From: Pectobacterium brasiliense
GTDB lineage: Bacteria > Pseudomonadota > Gammaproteobacteria > Enterobacterales > Enterobacteriaceae
Length of the DNA: 64,000 nucleotides
Direction of reading: 5' to 3'
Assembly (NCBI RefSeq): GCF_016950255.1
Contig: NZ_JACGFN010000002.1
Location: 868,001-932,000 of the forward strand
Numbering within the stretch: the first letter of the stretch is position 1; each line of letters opens with the position of its first letter. The notes under the pieces are model-generated. The model was given only the letters and a program-made list of their open reading frames with translations. It did no database searches and was not told the DNA's origin. The translations under genes were made by a program, and so were the position numbers. This document shows positions 1-8,649 of the stretch, one piece after another.

Positions 1-530
1 ATACCGTACTCATTCAGATAAGAAGGCGATGCACACAGTACCGACTCACAGCGTGAAAGCGGTCGGGCAATCAGATTGGGATCCAGCTCGTTGGTGATGC
101 GCAGCGCCAGATCGATACGCTCCTCGACCAGATTCACCGTGCGGTTATTCATTTGCAGATCGATAGCAACGCGAGGATGCCGCCGCAGGAAAGTCGTTAT
201 CGCCATACCGAGCGCCCCCTGCGCCAGCGACTGCGAACAGCTGACGCGCAGCAAACCGCTTAACGTGGCATCGTCGGTATCGGCTTCGACGCGCATGTCT
301 GCCGTCAGCGCCAGCATCTCCCGGCAGCGTGCCAGCGTTTTTTCACCCGCATCCGTCAGGCTCAGCTTACGCGTGGTGCGGTGCAATAGCCGCGCCCCTG
401 CCCACGTTTCCATCTCCGCCAGATAGCGCGTTACCATCGCCCGGGATATGTCCAGCGTCTCTGCCGCCGCAATCATGCTACCGCGGTCTATAATCGTGAC
501 AAACACTTCAGCAGCCGTAATACGATCCAT
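1..530 (-). CDS. LysR-family transcriptional regulator (3' end cut by window edge)
   Basis: The reverse strand encodes about 176 residues from an ATG at 528-530, starting MDRITAAEVFVTIIDRGSM and continuing without a stop to the window edge. The N-terminal winged helix-turn-helix (about residues 5-60, with SRAMVTRYLAEMETWAGARL followed by LLHRTTRKLSLTDAG) is typical of LysR regulators. The start of the effector-binding domain follows (LSGLLRVSCSQSLAQGALG, then VNLVEERIDLALRI). It lies back to back with the secreted MBL-fold gene at 638, so it probably controls that gene and the DsbA-like gene after it; this is inferred from the usual LysR divergent layout. The effector cannot be told. The true gene continues outside the window. 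Confidence 0.9.
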   Translation of the reverse strand, partial: MDRITAAEVFVTIIDRGSMIAAAETLDISRAMVTRYLAEMETWAGARLLHRTTRKLSLTDAGEKTLARCREMLALTADMRVEADTDDATLSGLLRVSCSQSLAQGALGMAITTFLRRHPRVAIDLQMNNRTVNLVEERIDLALRITNELDPNLIARPLSRCESVLCASPSYLNEYG

Positions 531-637
531 AAATTAGTCCGTTTTATGCAACAAATAATTGCCCGTTTTGCGGTTTTTCGTACGATTAATGCAACATAAC
601 ATGAACCCACTTTCTGTCATACCTGTGGAGTATCACC

Positions 638-1519
638 ATGTCTAAATCTATCGCTTTTACCGTGTCTTTACTCGCTGCATCGCTGGGTCTGGCTTCTGCG
701 GCTAACGCCGCCGAGTTAAAAATCGACGTGTTTAATCCAGGTGAAGCCAGCATATTCCCGGTTTCTTCTGAAATTATCAGCGGCGATAAAGAAGTCGCGC
801 TGATCGATGCGCAGTTCCAGCGTAACGATGCCCAAACGCTGGTTGATCGCATCAAAGCCACCGGAAAAAAACTGACCACCGTCTATATCAGCCATTCTGA
901 CCCTGACTACTATTTCGGTCTGGACGTGATTAAAGCCGCCTTCCCGGACGCTAAAATTATTGCGACTCAGGCGACCATCGATGCGATCAACGCCAGCAAA
1001 GACGGCAAAGTGGCACATTGGGGCCCGCTTCTGAAAGAAAACGCGCCGAAGGAGATCGTGGTTCCTCAGGCACTGGAAGGCGATAGCTTTACCGTTGATG
1101 GCAAAAAACTGGAAGTGAAAGGACTGAAAGGGCCAACGCCGGATCGCACCTTCGTCTGGATCCCTTCGCTGAAAGCCGTGGTCGGCGGTATTCCGGTGTC
1201 TGCCAATATCCACGTCTGGCTTGCCGATACCCAAACGCCAGAATCTCGCGTTCACTGGCGTGACACGCTGAAATCCATTGAAGCGCTGAAGCCCACCACC
1301 GTCGTGCCAGGTCACTTTATCGCGCCAACGGATTACACCTTGAAAAACGTGACGTTTACGCTGCAATATCTGGATACGGTGGAAAAAGAGCTGGCAAAAA
1401 GCAAAGATTCTGCCGAACTGATCGCAGCAATGAAAAAACACTACCCGACGCTGAAAGAAGAATCGGGTCTTGAACTGAGCGCCAAAGTCCTGAAAGGTGA
1501 AATGAAGTGGCCACAGTAA
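638..1519 (+). CDS. Secreted MBL-fold metallo-hydrolase-like protein
   Basis: 293 residues with a clear Sec signal peptide (hydrophobic stretch to about residue 20, AANA cleavage site near 24), so a periplasmic protein. The rest has the metallo-beta-lactamase layout. The usual metal motif HxHxDH appears as SHSDPDYYFG (H86, D88, D90, Y91), and a later PGHF supplies H226. Two of the usual histidines are therefore replaced. That is either a subfamily with a different metal site or a protein of reduced activity. The substrate is unknown. The last codons overlap the GTG start of the DsbA-like gene, suggesting translational coupling. The gene is divergent from a LysR regulator. The long reverse ORF over it (716-1573) is a shadow. 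Confidence 0.8.
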   Translation: MSKSIAFTVSLLAASLGLASAANAAELKIDVFNPGEASIFPVSSEIISGDKEVALIDAQFQRNDAQTLVDRIKATGKKLTTVYISHSDPDYYFGLDVIKAAFPDAKIIATQATIDAINASKDGKVAHWGPLLKENAPKEIVVPQALEGDSFTVDGKKLEVKGLKGPTPDRTFVWIPSLKAVVGGIPVSANIHVWLADTQTPESRVHWRDTLKSIEALKPTTVVPGHFIAPTDYTLKNVTFTLQYLDTVEKELAKSKDSAELIAAMKKHYPTLKEESGLELSAKVLKGEMKWPQ

Positions 1520-2163
1520 GACTGCATTATATTTACGATCCGTTGTGCGGCTGGTGCTACGGTGCCGCCCCACTCGCGCTGGCAGCGCAGGAAATTGATG
1601 GGCTAGATCTGATCCTCCACGGCGGCGGTATGATGACGGGCAGCAATAGCCGTACCATCACCCCGGAGTGGCACGATTACGTGATCCCCCACGATCGCCG
1701 CATTGCACAAATGACCGGGCAAACCTTCGGGGAAGCGTATTACGAAGGACTGCTGCGCGACACCAGCGTCGTGCTGGATTCTGCGCCACCGACGGCTGCC
1801 GTACTCGCCGCGGAAGCGATGGATGATAAAGGCATGGTGATGTTGCACGAGATCGAGCGTGCGCACTATGTTTCCGGGCTAAAAATCGCCGACACCGCCG
1901 TGCTGCGTCAGTGCGCGGAAGCAATCGGTCTGGATGGCGAGGCTTTCAGCACCGAGTTCTCCTTTATCCAGGCAGAAACGCTGTCAAAACACATCAACGC
2001 TAGCCGGGAATTACTGGCGAAAGTGCGTGGACAAGGCTTTCCCACTTTTGCACTGGAAGATGCCAACGGGAATTTCCAGCAAATCCCCGCAGCAAACTAC
2101 CTCGGTCAGGTAGATGCATGGCGCAAGGTGCTGACACAGATGGTCAACCACGCCACCGCATAA
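1507..2163 (+). CDS. DsbA-family thioredoxin-fold protein
   Basis: 218 residues from a GTG start that overlaps the end of the MBL-fold gene by 13 nt. The N terminus (YIYDPLCGWCYGAAPLA) carries a CxxC redox motif, C14-G-W-C17, in the position typical of the DsbA/FrnE-like cytoplasmic subfamily. A helical insert follows, then the thioredoxin cis-proline region near VRGQGFPTFAL. There is no signal peptide, so it probably acts in the cytoplasm, while its partner upstream is exported. Family membership is secure. Whether it acts as isomerase, oxidase or glutathione-type reductase cannot be read from sequence. A rho-independent terminator follows at 2183. Confidence 0.85.
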   Translation: MATVRLHYIYDPLCGWCYGAAPLALAAQEIDGLDLILHGGGMMTGSNSRTITPEWHDYVIPHDRRIAQMTGQTFGEAYYEGLLRDTSVVLDSAPPTAAVLAAEAMDDKGMVMLHEIERAHYVSGLKIADTAVLRQCAEAIGLDGEAFSTEFSFIQAETLSKHINASRELLAKVRGQGFPTFALEDANGNFQQIPAANYLGQVDAWRKVLTQMVNHATA

Positions 2164-2182
2164 CGTTCTCATCACTCTTCCC

Positions 2183-2214
2183 AAGGGAGCAAGCCACGGC
2201 CTGCTCCCTTTTTT
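2183..2214 (+). terminator. Rho-independent terminator after the DsbA-like gene
   Basis: AAGGGAGCA (2183-2191) and TGCTCCCTT (2202-2210) form a 9-bp stem with a 10-nt loop, followed by a run of T. It lies 20 nt after the stop codon of the upstream gene. Confidence 0.85.
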
Positions 2215-2325
2215 CGCTCCCGATATCGGCTGTATCTCATCCCCGTAAACCGCTAAAGTATTTCCTTCGTGATAAATCAACGCGCTACCGCGTTTATTCA
2301 TCAATCCCGTTGAGAAGGAAGCAAC

Positions 2326-2889
2326 ATGAACGAACAGTGGTCTGTTTTTGAAACATGGTTGGAAGCACACTGGCCTGAAGGACGTAAAGGGCTCAATCCC
2401 CCCGCCACGGAACAAGAGATCAAGGCGCTTGAACAGGCGCTTGGCACCTCTCTGCCTGAGGACTATAAAGCCTGCCTGCGTGTTCATAACGGGCAAGATA
2501 CCTACTCCGGCGGCCTTTTCGAGAACGCAGAATTCTTATCCACACACGCGGTATTGGAACAATGGGAAATCTGGCAATCGCTGCTTAGCGATGGGCAATT
2601 TGAGGGCATCCAGTCCAGCCCAGAAGACGGCATCAAGGCTGACTGGTGGAATGCAAAATGGATCCCCTTCACCCACAACGGCGGCGGCGATCACTACTGC
2701 CTCGATCTCGATCCGGCTACCGGAGGCCAGCACGGCCAGATTATTACCATGTGGCACGACATGGACGAGAGAGAGAAACTGTCCTCCTCATTCGCAGACT
2801 GGTTCCAGAACTATGTCTCCGACGTGATTGCCGGAAAGTACGTTTACTCTGATGAGTACGGCGGGCTAACACCGATTGATGAGCTATAA
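2326..2889 (+). CDS. SMI1/KNR4-family protein
   Basis: 187 residues preceded by a good ribosome binding site (GAAGGAAG). The start resembles the SMI1/KNR4 fold: LNPPATEQEIKALEQALG then LPEDYKACLRVHNGQ, and later WIPFTHNGGGDHYCLDLDP, which matches the family's conserved WIPFA..GGGD.LCLDLDP block. In bacteria this fold is common among immunity proteins of polymorphic toxins, but stand-alone members of unknown role also exist. No toxin gene is adjacent. It begins a run of four small accessory genes up to 4873, all on the same strand. Family call confident; immunity role only inferred. Confidence 0.85.
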   Translation: MNEQWSVFETWLEAHWPEGRKGLNPPATEQEIKALEQALGTSLPEDYKACLRVHNGQDTYSGGLFENAEFLSTHAVLEQWEIWQSLLSDGQFEGIQSSPEDGIKADWWNAKWIPFTHNGGGDHYCLDLDPATGGQHGQIITMWHDMDEREKLSSSFADWFQNYVSDVIAGKYVYSDEYGGLTPIDEL

Positions 2890-2924
2890 ATGCGTAAAGC
2901 AGTCAATAACAGGAGCGATTTACC

Positions 2925-3218
2925 ATGAAATTAAGCCACAGTTTTAGCAGCGCATTAAGAACGTTCGCCTATTTCATGGCTAGCGGCACCCAAAATACGC
3001 TAGAAGGCATTGATTACCTTTCACTGTACGGTGAAGAGCCGAGTGCGTTTGAACAGGTCTTCGCTATCTACGCCAATGTGTTAGAGCTGGATGAAGACGG
3101 CAACGTACTGAACGCCAAATATGCCGAAAAACGAGCCACAGACTATTTACGGCAATACTGCGACCCCAGTTTCACCGTCGAACCGCCTTATGAAGACTGG
3201 GAAGTTGAGCTGCATTAA
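2925..3218 (+). CDS. Small conserved acidic protein, possibly DUF7677-type
   Basis: 97 residues with a good Shine-Dalgarno (AGGAGCG, 10 nt before ATG). The sequence is soluble and acidic, with ALRTFAYFMASGTQNTLEGI near the start and YCDPSFTVEPPYEDWEVEL at the end. This pattern recalls a small family annotated as DUF7677, but that is from memory and not certain. It follows the SMI1-like gene by 35 nt and may be co-transcribed. No catalytic motif, signal peptide or membrane segment is visible. Function unknown. Confidence 0.65.
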   Translation: MKLSHSFSSALRTFAYFMASGTQNTLEGIDYLSLYGEEPSAFEQVFAIYANVLELDEDGNVLNAKYAEKRATDYLRQYCDPSFTVEPPYEDWEVELH

Positions 3219-3336
3219 TTTTCCCAGAGGGTTCAATCCCTTAAAATGAAAATCGCTGCTGAACACCGGCAAAATAAGACGTGTGATACGTTATTTTAAA
3301 TTTCAATGTCACCCTTTCTCTTTTGAGATAACTTAC

Positions 3337-4119
3337 ATGAATATAATTTACCCCAGTGATTACTTTGATAGTTCAAAAGTGGATGAGATTTTTGAGGCGG
3401 AATATCATTCGGCTAAAGAACGTGGCTTATCGTGTCTGTTATTATCAACGCAGCATGTATCCAATGGGAAATACAAGTTTTCAAAGGACCTTGAATCGAA
3501 TTCCCCAGTAATTTGGCGAGGCTGGATGTTCAAATCGGATGAATATAAGAGCCTGAGCGATGCGGTGACTCGGAATGGCGGTAATATGCTCGTATCCTTA
3601 GAAGATTACCTCTCAAGCCATCATATTACGGGATGGTATAAATCATGCGAAAAATATACGCCAGAGACCACTTTCTTAAAAGAAAGTGATGACTTCGATC
3701 AGGTGACTAACCAGCTAAAATGGCCCCGCTATTTTGTTAAGGACTATGTTAAATCGCTAACCACATCCAGAGGGTCTATCGCTGAAAATGCTGAAGAGAT
3801 CCGCGAAATAATAGCCGCCATTAAGCAATTTCGTGGCGACATTGAAGGTGGCATTAGTCTGAGAAAAGTTGAAGACATTATAAAAACCAGTGAAAGACGC
3901 TATTTTTCCTTTAGAAATAACGTGTACTCTTCTGACGGCATGGTTCCGGATCTTGTTGCTGAAATAGCGCAGCATATTAGCTCACCTTTTTTCTCGATTG
4001 ATATGGCTGAAAACGCTGCTGGTGAACTTCGCCTGATAGAAATTGGCGATGGGCAAGTCTCTGATATCAAAGAATGGAACGTCGACAAGTTTCTTCAAAT
4101 GTTTCTTAATATGCATTAG
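3337..4119 (+). CDS. ATP-grasp domain protein (R2K-clade-like)
   Basis: About 260 residues. An in-frame GTG at 3283 exists, but the ATG at 3337 (MNIIYPSDYFDSSKVDEIFE) fits the family start better. The C-terminal half looks like an ATP-grasp core: WPRYFVKDYVKSLTTSRGS (nucleotide-binding lysine region), then ERRYFSFRNNVYSSDG, FFSIDMAENAAGELRLIEIG and the final GDGQVSDIKEW. Such small ATP-grasp proteins (R2K clade) ligate unknown carboxylate and amine substrates and are discussed as conflict or peptide-modification enzymes. AT content is higher than that of neighbouring core genes, consistent with accessory status. Substrate unknown. Confidence 0.7.
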   Translation: MNIIYPSDYFDSSKVDEIFEAEYHSAKERGLSCLLLSTQHVSNGKYKFSKDLESNSPVIWRGWMFKSDEYKSLSDAVTRNGGNMLVSLEDYLSSHHITGWYKSCEKYTPETTFLKESDDFDQVTNQLKWPRYFVKDYVKSLTTSRGSIAENAEEIREIIAAIKQFRGDIEGGISLRKVEDIIKTSERRYFSFRNNVYSSDGMVPDLVAEIAQHISSPFFSIDMAENAAGELRLIEIGDGQVSDIKEWNVDKFLQMFLNMH

Positions 4120-4285
4120 CTCAGATTTGGGCTACCGCTTGTGTGAGCCAGAGCAATACTTCCCCTGGCAAACGGCTTCATGCCCTGAGCGTACGTGGAG
4201 TCACACCATCAAACCACGCTAAGAGATAGCGAAAAGTATTTATAAAACAGATGCCAATTCAGTTATTCATGGGAGTGATAATACG

Positions 4286-4873
4286 ATGGTATTCGGATTT
4301 GTTACGAAGAAAGCGCTAACTGACTGGCAAAATAAACCCTTATATCTGCCGCAGTTTCAGTTCTATGAGCGGCACCGCACCGTCATAAGCACTACCACCC
4401 CTGAAAAAATATTACCGGCAATTGCTGACTATGATGCCCAACAGGATGTCATTGTTAAAACCTTAATGTCGGTGCGGCAACTGCCGCAAAAATTACGACG
4501 CCATAAATCTGAAAGTGCGACGAATCCGTTTGGGCTACACAGTTTCACTTTATTAGAAAACACAAAAACCGAACTTTGCTATGGCTTAAGAGGACAATTC
4601 TGGAGGAGCGATTTTGGCCTTGAGGATGTACCCGATATTAGCGCCTATTGCGCAGCACTCCAGACGGGCAACGCAAAGCTGCTGATGCGATATCAGGTTC
4701 AACAACTCGCTACCGATGAATATGCCCTCTGCACAGAAACCTTCATATATTGCCCTGACAGAACGACACAGTTAAAAATGGCTGGATATTGGCTGGCAAT
4801 CAGAGTGGGGAGTGGCTGGATTCGGCAAAGGATACTCAAAGCAGTAAAGCTTGAGCTCGAGAAAGTGGGCTAG
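4286..4873 (+). CDS. SRPBCC/START-fold-like protein of unknown function
   Basis: 195 residues with a strong ribosome binding site (GGGAGTG). After a short N-terminal part it shows the pattern of polyketide-cyclase/START-like proteins: a strand RTVISTTTPEKILPAIADYD, a middle block FGLHSFTLLENTKTELCYGL and RGQFWRSDFGLEDV, then a late strand EYALCTETFIYCPD and a C-terminal helix WLAIRVGSGWIRQRILKAVK. These proteins usually have a hydrophobic ligand pocket. No enzyme motif is evident. It is the last gene of the accessory run 2326-4873. Moderate confidence in the fold, none in the role. Confidence 0.6.
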   Translation: MVFGFVTKKALTDWQNKPLYLPQFQFYERHRTVISTTTPEKILPAIADYDAQQDVIVKTLMSVRQLPQKLRRHKSESATNPFGLHSFTLLENTKTELCYGLRGQFWRSDFGLEDVPDISAYCAALQTGNAKLLMRYQVQQLATDEYALCTETFIYCPDRTTQLKMAGYWLAIRVGSGWIRQRILKAVKLELEKVG

Positions 4874-5315
4874 TAGCCTCACGGCGGATAATAGTGCGAT
4901 TAATTACGTCTAACCTGGCATTGGACACAATCAACTGGATGTCAAAAGTGGGACACTTGAATCGTTGTTCAAAGCCAAAGCCATATGGGAAATGTGCTCG
5001 CTTATAATTCGTTGCCGACCTGACCTCCCATCAATCTAACCGCTAGGTGCAGAGGACGTATCCAACTTTTCGATGCGCTAAACCACTGGAGCAAGTCACA
5101 GCCGGATCAAACCTGAGCCAATACACATAATACGCCGCTAACAGCGTCGTGATTCATATTTATTGGTGTCAGGTTATCACGCGCTTGGGACGCCAGCTAT
5201 CTGGCGCAGGGTAAGATAACTATCCGTCACGACCCGTTCCCTGTGCTATAGTCGCCCCGCAAAAGTAACCTCAGACCACACCGCCAGACACACACGAAAC
5301 GATAACTGACAAACC
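4874..5315. other. Intergenic region before dusA
   Basis: About 440 bases with no convincing coding frame, hairpin terminator or repeat. The right end must hold the dusA promoter. The left part (about 4920-5100) looks like decayed sequence, but I could not assign it to any gene or insertion sequence. Confidence 0.5.
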
Positions 5316-6338
5316 ATGACCGACGTAAAATCAGGTACACACCACACGGTATCCACCGACTCTCGCGCTTCTCGCCTTAACCGCTTCTCCATCGCGCCGA
5401 TGCTCGACTGGACCGATCGCCACTGCCGTTATTTTCTTCGCCAGTTGACTAGCCAGACGCTGCTGTATACCGAAATGGTAACGACAGGCGCGATTCTTCA
5501 CGGTAAAGGCGACTATCTGGCCTACAGCGAAGAAGAACACCCGCTGGCGTTACAGCTCGGCGGTAGCGATCCGCAAGCGCTGGCGCAGTGTGCCAAATTG
5601 GCAGAACAGCGTGGCTATGATGAAGTTAACCTGAACGTTGGCTGCCCGTCTGACCGTGTACAGAACGGTCGTTTCGGTGCCTGCCTGATGGGCGAAGCGG
5701 CGCTGGTAGCAGACTGCATCAAGGCGATGAAAGACAGTACCTCAATCCCGATTACGGTGAAAACCCGCATCGGCATTGACGATCAAGACAGCTATGAATT
5801 CCTGTGCGACTTTATTCAAACCGTCGCCGAACGCGGCGAGTGCGAGACGTTTATCGTCCACGCGCGCAAAGCCTGGCTATCGGGCCTGAGTCCGAAAGAG
5901 AATCGGGAGATTCCACCGCTGGATTATCCGCGCGTTTACCAGCTCAAGCGCGATTTCCCTGCGCTCACTATCGCCATCAACGGCGGCGTCAAAACGCTGG
6001 AAGAAGCCAAAACGCATTTACAGCATCTGGACGGCGTGATGATGGGCCGTGAGGCTTACCAGAATCCTGGGATTCTGGCGCAGGTTGACCGTGAGCTATT
6101 TGGCATCGACGCCGCCACGCCGGATCTGGCTGGTGTGGTGCGGGCCATGTATCCCTATATCGAGCGTGAACTCTCTGGCGGCGCGTCATTAGGCCACATC
6201 ACGCGCCATATGCTCGGCATGTTTCAGGGCATCCCCGGCGCGCGTCAGTGGCGACGCTATCTGAGTGAAAACGCCCACAAACCCGGTGCTGACGCTGCGG
6301 TGGTAGAGCGTGCGCTAGCGCTGGTTAATCTGGTTTAA
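5316..6338 (+). CDS. dusA: tRNA-dihydrouridine synthase A
   Basis: 340 residues, close to the enterobacterial DusA length. It reduces uridine in the D-loop (U20/U20a) of tRNA using FMN and NADPH. Visible signatures: [20 protein letters not shown] at the N-terminal FMN site, [14 protein letters not shown] block as [19 protein letters not shown] with the catalytic cysteine in GACLMG (C123), [28 protein letters not shown] and [12 protein letters not shown]. The start used gives about 24 residues before the core; a slightly later start is possible. It is transcribed toward pspG, as in Escherichia coli. Confidence 0.95.
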   Translation: MTDVKSGTHHTVSTDSRASRLNRFSIAPMLDWTDRHCRYFLRQLTSQTLLYTEMVTTGAILHGKGDYLAYSEEEHPLALQLGGSDPQALAQCAKLAEQRGYDEVNLNVGCPSDRVQNGRFGACLMGEAALVADCIKAMKDSTSIPITVKTRIGIDDQDSYEFLCDFIQTVAERGECETFIVHARKAWLSGLSPKENREIPPLDYPRVYQLKRDFPALTIAINGGVKTLEEAKTHLQHLDGVMMGREAYQNPGILAQVDRELFGIDAATPDLAGVVRAMYPYIERELSGGASLGHITRHMLGMFQGIPGARQWRRYLSENAHKPGADAAVVERALALVNLV

Positions 6339-6392
6339 AAAACACTAACAGTTAGTCTTTTCCACCAACATTCTTTCATTTCTCTTCCCCGT

Positions 6393-6423
6393 GCCGCTGG
6401 TAAATCAATCACTTACCAGCGGC
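6393..6423. repeat. 11-bp inverted repeat between dusA and pspG
   Basis: GCCGCTGGTAA (6393-6403) and TTACCAGCGGC (6413-6423) pair perfectly with a 9-nt loop. There is no T-run after it, so it is a weak dusA terminator or a protein-binding site. It lies just upstream of the sigma-54-type promoter of pspG, where PspF would be expected to bind. Confidence 0.6.
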
Positions 6424-6429
6424 GCATCT

Positions 6430-6445
6430 TGGCATGATTCTTGTT
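6430..6445 (+). promoter_or_regulatory. Sigma-54-type promoter of pspG
   Basis: TGGCATGATTCTTGTT matches the -24/-12 pattern TGGCAY-N5-TTGC/T. It sits 59 nt before the pspG start. In Escherichia coli pspG is transcribed by sigma-54 under PspF. Confidence 0.7.
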
Positions 6446-6503
6446 ATAGCTTATGTGGCACGCAGAACTTTTCTCTGCGGTTTAACCGCTACAGGAGCAC
6501 ACC

Positions 6504-6776
6504 ATGTTGGAAATTTTCTTCGTTATTGGCTTTTTTATCATGCTGATGTTGACGGGCGTGTCACTGCTGGGCGTGATTGCAGCACTGTTTGTGGCATCCC
6601 TTTTTATGTTGATTGGTGGGCTGTTTAGCATCGCGATAAAGGTGCTGCCGTGGCTGATTTTAGCCGTCGCGGCGGTGTGGCTGTGGCGCAAATTTAGCGG
6701 TCGACCTGTCTACAACTCGCACCGCTATACCTATCGCAAATACACGTATCGCCAGCGCAACGGAAATGAGTGGTAA
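6504..6776 (+). CDS. pspG: Phage shock protein G
   Basis: 90 residues, slightly longer than the 80-residue Escherichia coli PspG. The first 50 residues match closely: MLEIFFVIGFFIMLMLTGVS, then LLGVIAALFVAS, with two or three membrane segments up to WLWRKF. The tail is basic and tyrosine-rich (YRKYTYRQRNG). PspG is an inner-membrane member of the Psp regulon, which responds to membrane stress. A sigma-54-type promoter lies upstream and an AGGAG ribosome binding site precedes the ATG. As in E. coli, it follows dusA. Confidence 0.92.
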   Translation: MLEIFFVIGFFIMLMLTGVSLLGVIAALFVASLFMLIGGLFSIAIKVLPWLILAVAAVWLWRKFSGRPVYNSHRYTYRKYTYRQRNGNEW

Positions 6777-7260
6777 TGCCAGAAAAATCTGAATTACGCA
6801 CGAAAATGACGGGCAACGCCGTATTTAACACCAACTTGTTTTACTACGGCTTGTTTTAACGGCATGTTTTAATATGACCTGCTTTAGTACAAAAGTGTGC
6901 GCCAGCAGATATTTTTTCCCGGATGTGGCTGCTAGGATGACGCCACAGTTTGACACCCGATTGTCGTTTATAAGGTGAGCAAACTAAATTGGGTAAATAA
7001 AACGTTGGGTAAATAAAACAGGGTGGCGAATAAGCCACACGATTTCATCGTCGTCAGGGAAATAATAGCCGCACAGCGGCACTTTCGTGACGATCACCAC
7101 GCTGTACCCTACATACAGTTTGATGAAATTGGCGTTACGCCAAAGCCTTTCAGGCAATAATACCGACTCTTAACGAGTCGGTATTATTGTCAGGCTCTGT
7201 CACTCAGCAACCGCCTTCCCTGACCTCAGCACATTCACTTACACACCATATCTACTCTTG
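6777..7260. other. Intergenic region between pspG and the P450 gene
   Basis: About 480 bases with no credible gene. It holds a 16-bp unit occurring twice in tandem (TTGGGTAAATAAAAC at 6989-7003 and 7005-7019), T-rich low-complexity sequence, and the strong palindrome at 7155-7189 listed separately. Confidence 0.6.
7155..7189. terminator. Bidirectional terminator-like palindrome
   Basis: CAATAATACCGACTC (7155-7169) pairs with GAGTCGGTATTATTG (7175-7189): a perfect 15-bp stem with a 5-nt loop. It lies between the convergent pspG and P450 genes. The AT-rich stem base can act as T-run in either direction. Confidence 0.75.
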
Positions 7261-8649
7261 CTATTGCAACGGCTCACGCTTGTGTAGCTTCACACGAAAG
7301 CCTGATGGCGACATCGTAAAAGCAAAGCTTTCAGTGACGTCCGATGCGGGCTGCTGCGCCTCGACGCGGAACCCGCCGCACAGCGCGTGAAATCCCAGTT
7401 TAATTTCCATTAATGCCAGCGACCGTCCGGGGCACATACGCGGCCCGCCACCAAAAGGCTGAAGATCGGAAAAAGAGGCCTTTCCGCGTTCAAGCCATCG
7501 CTCAGGCACAAAATCATCAGGCTGCTGAAACAGCACGTCGTCAAACCCGCTCGCATTCAGCATCAGCAACAGAGGCGTGCCCTTTTTGATCAGGAAATCA
7601 TCAATAACGGTGTTCTTCGTTGGCTCAAGATACAGCAGCGGTGCAACGGGCTTGAGCCGCATCGATTCATACATCACAGCGGTGAGCCAGGGCAGTCGCG
7701 GAAGCGGCCACGGGAGGAGTGCTCCGGCACCATCAGTCGCCTCTTTACACTCTTGAAAAACGCACTCTTCGACCGAAGGCGCTGAGCAAAGCTGGAAACT
7801 CATCCAGGCCAGCGTATTCGCCGTCGTATCCTCCCCCGCGAGAAGGAGCGTAATCGCATTGGCGACAATGTCGTCGTCTTTCAGCGTCCCGTCTTTTTTC
7901 TGCTCGGCAAGCATCACCTGTAGCATATTTTCCGGCGCTTCTATTAATTGCGGATTGAGCCGGAGGCGTTTCCGCTGGCGATAAATAAACCCATCAACAT
8001 ATTCACGAATCAGGCTCAGGCTTGCATCGAACTGCTTATCTCGCTCCCTCCTGATGTACCGCCATAAAGGAAACAAAGAACCACTGCGGGCATTAATCAT
8101 GGGAAATAGGTGACGTAAGCTTTGCGACAGCGGGTTTTCCCCCTGTTCGAGCGTATTCACGTCTTCACCAAAAGCCAGTAATGACGTGATATCAACCGTA
8201 TAACGCTTGAATTCTTCCACGAGGACAACGGCTTCGCCGGTTTCAGCCAGCATCGTGAAACGGTCTGATAGCCGGGAGGTCACCTTCCTGAGGCTGGGAT
8301 AGAAATACTTCAGATGGGCGGGCTGAAACATCGGCTCCGTCAGTCTGCGCTGATGCTCCCAGCGTTTCCCTTCCGATGAGAAAACTCCGTTCAACCCCGC
8401 TTCCTGAAACACGGATTCAATGCTGCTGATACGCCGAAACTCGTCAGGGCGGGATTTCATGATGGTGCGAATACATTCCGCGTCGGCAATCACTATCGCG
8501 GACGTGAACCCCAGCCTTAAGCGATAAAAGCGGCCATATTGCGCTTTCCACCGCAGCATCTGGAGATGAACATCACTTCGTTTCAGGTAATCAACATGCC
8601 CGAGAATACTTCGGGTTGGGGGCATTGGCAGGCGTTTGATGGATCTCAT
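7261..8649 (-). CDS. Cytochrome P450
   Basis: 462 residues from the ATG at 8649, chosen because AAGGA lies 7 nt upstream; a longer frame starts at 8709. All P450 signatures are present: I-helix oxygen-binding motif AGEDTTANTL, K-helix ExxR as ESMRLKP, the PERW motif in FVPERWLERG, and the haem-thiolate loop PFGGGPRMCPGR with the axial cysteine. There is no N-terminal membrane anchor, so it is soluble. No ferredoxin or reductase gene is next to it, so it must borrow redox partners, and the substrate cannot be predicted. It is a single-gene unit between terminator-like palindromes. Confidence 0.93.
   Translation of the reverse strand: MRSIKRLPMPPTRSILGHVDYLKRSDVHLQMLRWKAQYGRFYRLRLGFTSAIVIADAECIRTIMKSRPDEFRRISSIESVFQEAGLNGVFSSEGKRWEHQRRLTEPMFQPAHLKYFYPSLRKVTSRLSDRFTMLAETGEAVVLVEEFKRYTVDITSLLAFGEDVNTLEQGENPLSQSLRHLFPMINARSGSLFPLWRYIRRERDKQFDASLSLIREYVDGFIYRQRKRLRLNPQLIEAPENMLQVMLAEQKKDGTLKDDDIVANAITLLLAGEDTTANTLAWMSFQLCSAPSVEECVFQECKEATDGAGALLPWPLPRLPWLTAVMYESMRLKPVAPLLYLEPTKNTVIDDFLIKKGTPLLLMLNASGFDDVLFQQPDDFVPERWLERGKASFSDLQPFGGGPRMCPGRSLALMEIKLGFHALCGGFRVEAQQPASDVTESFAFTMSPSGFRVKLHKREPLQ

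Noticed and set aside
716..1573. 285-residue reverse frame
   Set aside because: Antisense shadow of the MBL-fold gene; histidine/arginine/phenylalanine-rich composition is typical of the wrong strand of GC-rich coding DNA.
4920..5100. Possible insertion-sequence remnant
   Set aside because: The text looked decayed, but I found no terminal repeats or transposase-like frame to support it.
6856..7038. 60-residue reverse frame between pspG and P450
   Set aside because: Low-complexity sequence including the 16-bp tandem unit; no sign of coding.
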